Assembly: GCF_900100885.1 (NCBI RefSeq)
Contig: NZ_LT629692.1
Coordinates: 2,480,001-2,544,000 of the forward strand
Length of the DNA: 64,000 nt
Source: Microbacterium pygmaeum
Lineage (GTDB): Bacteria > Actinomycetota > Actinomycetes > Actinomycetales > Microbacteriaceae
Direction of reading: 5' to 3'
The position numbers and the translations under genes are program-made. Under the pieces are notes generated by a model that had not been told where the DNA came from, did no database searches, and saw only the letters and a program-made list of their open reading frames with translations. Below, piece by piece: positions 62,667-64,000 of this stretch (position 1 is the stretch's first letter; the number at the start of each line of letters is the position of its first letter).

Positions 62667-62927
62667 TCAGAGCGCCGCGACCTGCTTCGCGATGGCCGAC
62701 TTGCGGTTCGCGGCCTGGTTCTCGTGGATGACGCCCTTGCTGACGGCCTTGTCGAGCTTCTTGGTCGCCTTCGCGAGCGACGCCTCCGCAGCGGCCTTGT
62801 CGCCCGCGGCGATGGCCTCGCGGGTGCGACGCACCTCGGTGCGCAGCTCGCTCTTGACGGCCTTGTTCCGCTCGTTGGCCTTCTCGTTGGTCTTGTTGCG
62901 CTTGATCTGCGACTTGATGTTTGCCAC
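62667..62927 (-). CDS. rpsT: 30S ribosomal protein S20
   Basis: An 86-residue basic helical protein (MANIKSQIKRNKTNEKANERNKAVKSELR start) that binds 16S rRNA. Typical pattern with HENQAANRKSAIAKQVAAL at the end. Convergent with holA across a shared terminator; this neighbourhood (holA-rpsT-lepA) is conserved in actinobacteria. Confidence 0.97.
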   Translation of the reverse strand: MANIKSQIKRNKTNEKANERNKAVKSELRTEVRRTREAIAAGDKAAAEASLAKATKKLDKAVSKGVIHENQAANRKSAIAKQVAAL

Positions 62928-63043
62928 GGTTGTCGTCGGTCTTTCGTTCGGAGTGGTTGATATGAAGTGCCGGCGAACAGAAGAGGGCTGTCATCCGGCG
63001 GTCGTGCGGAGGCGATCCACACGCAAGCCAATCACCGAGTCTA

Positions 63044-63787
63044 TCAGGAATCGCGCGGCTGCCCCGCCTGGCGGCCGCCCACGGTCGCCAGTGCCACGCC
63101 GAGGACCGCGTTGAAGACGCGAGGGCGCATCACGGTCACGTGGTGCGTGGTCCGGGGCACCACGATCAGCTCGGCATGCCGGGCCACCCGGAGGAAGAGG
63201 CGCTCGTTGACCCGCAGCTGGTCGAATTGCCCGTTCACGAACCACAGCGGCACCTCGATGCGGCGCAGCGCGGTGAGCAGGTCGAGGGCGGAGAGGCTGC
63301 GCAGGGCGACGTGCTGCGCGTCCAGGGCGTAGCCGCCCGCCCCGAAGTCCGGACGCGTCTCGTCGGGGAGGATGCGGTCGAGCATCCGATCCGTGAGCCA
63401 CATGCCGCGATCGGGGAGGGCGTCGAATCCGCGCGTGAGCGCGCGGTAGGCGTGCAGCCCGGCGCCGCGCGGGATCGATGTGCAGGATGCCGCGATGAAC
63501 GCGTCCACCGGCGGAGGCTCCCGACCACCGGCGTACTCGATGCACAGGAGCCCGCCCATGGAATGGCCGGCCAGAACCACGGGCCCTCGGGTCGCGGCAT
63601 CCCGCACCGCCTCATCGATCGTCTGCAACGCCGAGGCGAGCGTGAATGTCTCGCGCATCCGGCTGCCGTGCCCGGGCAGATCGACGGCGACGACTCCGGC
63701 TCCGCGTGCACGCAGATACTCGACCTGCGCGCGCCACATGCTCGCGGACGTCCGGATGCCGTGCACCATGACCACCTGCACGACCAT
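63044..63787 (-). CDS. Alpha/beta hydrolase
   Basis: A 247-residue hydrolase beginning MVVQVVMVHGIRTSASMW. Oxyanion region HGIRTS near 9, nucleophile Ser in AGHSMGG near 83, acid in NGQFDQLRV near 194, His in RTTHHVTV near 220. No signal peptide. Substrate unknown. ATG 63787 chosen because the longer frame overlaps the lepA start on the other strand. Confidence 0.88.
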   Translation of the reverse strand: MVVQVVMVHGIRTSASMWRAQVEYLRARGAGVVAVDLPGHGSRMRETFTLASALQTIDEAVRDAATRGPVVLAGHSMGGLLCIEYAGGREPPPVDAFIAASCTSIPRGAGLHAYRALTRGFDALPDRGMWLTDRMLDRILPDETRPDFGAGGYALDAQHVALRSLSALDLLTALRRIEVPLWFVNGQFDQLRVNERLFLRVARHAELIVVPRTTHHVTVMRPRVFNAVLGVALATVGGRQAGQPRDS

Positions 63788-63821
63788 TCGCCCAGGATAT
63801 GGCCCGTAGAATCGACCGGAT

Positions 63822-64000
63822 ATGTCACCCCGCGCCCTCACGCCCCTCGAGCCGTCCGCGACACCGCCCGAGCAGATCCGCAACTTCTGCATCATCGCCC
63901 ACATCGACCACGGCAAGTCGACCCTGGCCGACCGCATGCTGCAGATCACCGGCGTCGTCTCCGACCGCGATATGCGCGCGCAGTACCTGGATCGCATGGA
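63822..64000 (+). CDS. lepA: Elongation factor 4 (LepA), N-terminal part
   Basis: The frame runs off the window after about 59 residues. IRNFCIIAHIDHGKSTLADRM contains the P-loop AHIDHGKST, and TGVVSDRDMRAQYLDRM follows as in LepA. LepA is a ribosome-bound GTPase that helps stalled or mis-set ribosomes. Start ATG 63822 with a short Pro-rich lead as usual in actinobacteria. Confidence 0.93.
   Translation, partial: MSPRALTPLEPSATPPEQIRNFCIIAHIDHGKSTLADRMLQITGVVSDRDMRAQYLDRM

Overview
The window is high-GC DNA from an actinobacterium. The gene content of the right-hand third (AidB-type acyl-CoA dehydrogenase, pabB, leuS, comEA, comEC, holA, rpsT, lepA) and the style of several starts (a TAnnnT box followed by six bases and a start codon, i.e. 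leaderless) fit Microbacteriaceae, most likely Microbacterium or a close relative. This assignment is inferred from gene order and protein character; no search was run.

From about 47.6 kb to the end the sequence looks like ordinary chromosome. From 1 to about 45 kb it is accessory. The left edge has the start of an ArdC-like protein, then an XRE regulator / ImmA-type protease / seven-helix membrane protein / alpha-beta hydrolase cassette, then a UmuC-type polymerase. A copper and zinc-type metal island (5.4-19.0 kb) follows: M23 peptidase, two lipoproteins, DUF6153 protein, CopB-type ATPase, CopZ-like chaperone, CsoR, ArsR/CDF pair, COG4705 membrane protein, second CDF, acidic-repeat secreted protein, PAP2 phosphatase, OmpR/histidine kinase pair and an extra Lgt. 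A 32/35-identical direct repeat sits about 90 bp outside each end of this island. An arsenic island (19.4-24.7 kb) has aquaporin, FAD enzyme, arsenate reductase, a divergent ArsR-ArsC fusion, a MerR regulator and an Acr3/BASS-type carrier. It ends in a scar where an acetyltransferase (ArsN-like) and an SDR gene were both broken and a 134-bp piece was inverted.

A MobF relaxase/helicase with its usual small membrane partner (25.9-29.9 kb) shows that the accessory DNA came from a conjugative or mobilizable element, although no coupling protein, type IV secretion gene or integrase lies in the window. Next is a defence cluster (31.2-40.6 kb): a small Mrr-like nuclease, a NACHT NTPase with an N-terminal nuclease-like domain, an unknown coiled-coil membrane protein, and a three-gene type II CBASS operon. 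Its third gene encodes one polypeptide with a JAB peptidase, a TIR domain and a SAVED domain. I consider this fusion the most notable item in the window: the deconjugating enzyme (Cap3) and the effector are the same protein.

Between the defence cluster and the chromosome lie a UDG-like / metallo-hydrolase / TDT carrier / LysR group, a GyrA-like mini-gene with an in-frame stop, a hypothetical gene, tRNA-Ala(GGC), and an IS481-family element inserted exactly between that tRNA and its terminator hairpin, with a 15-bp target duplication. The likely logic is stacking of cargo: metal resistance, mobilization and phage defence on one acquired segment next to a housekeeping region.
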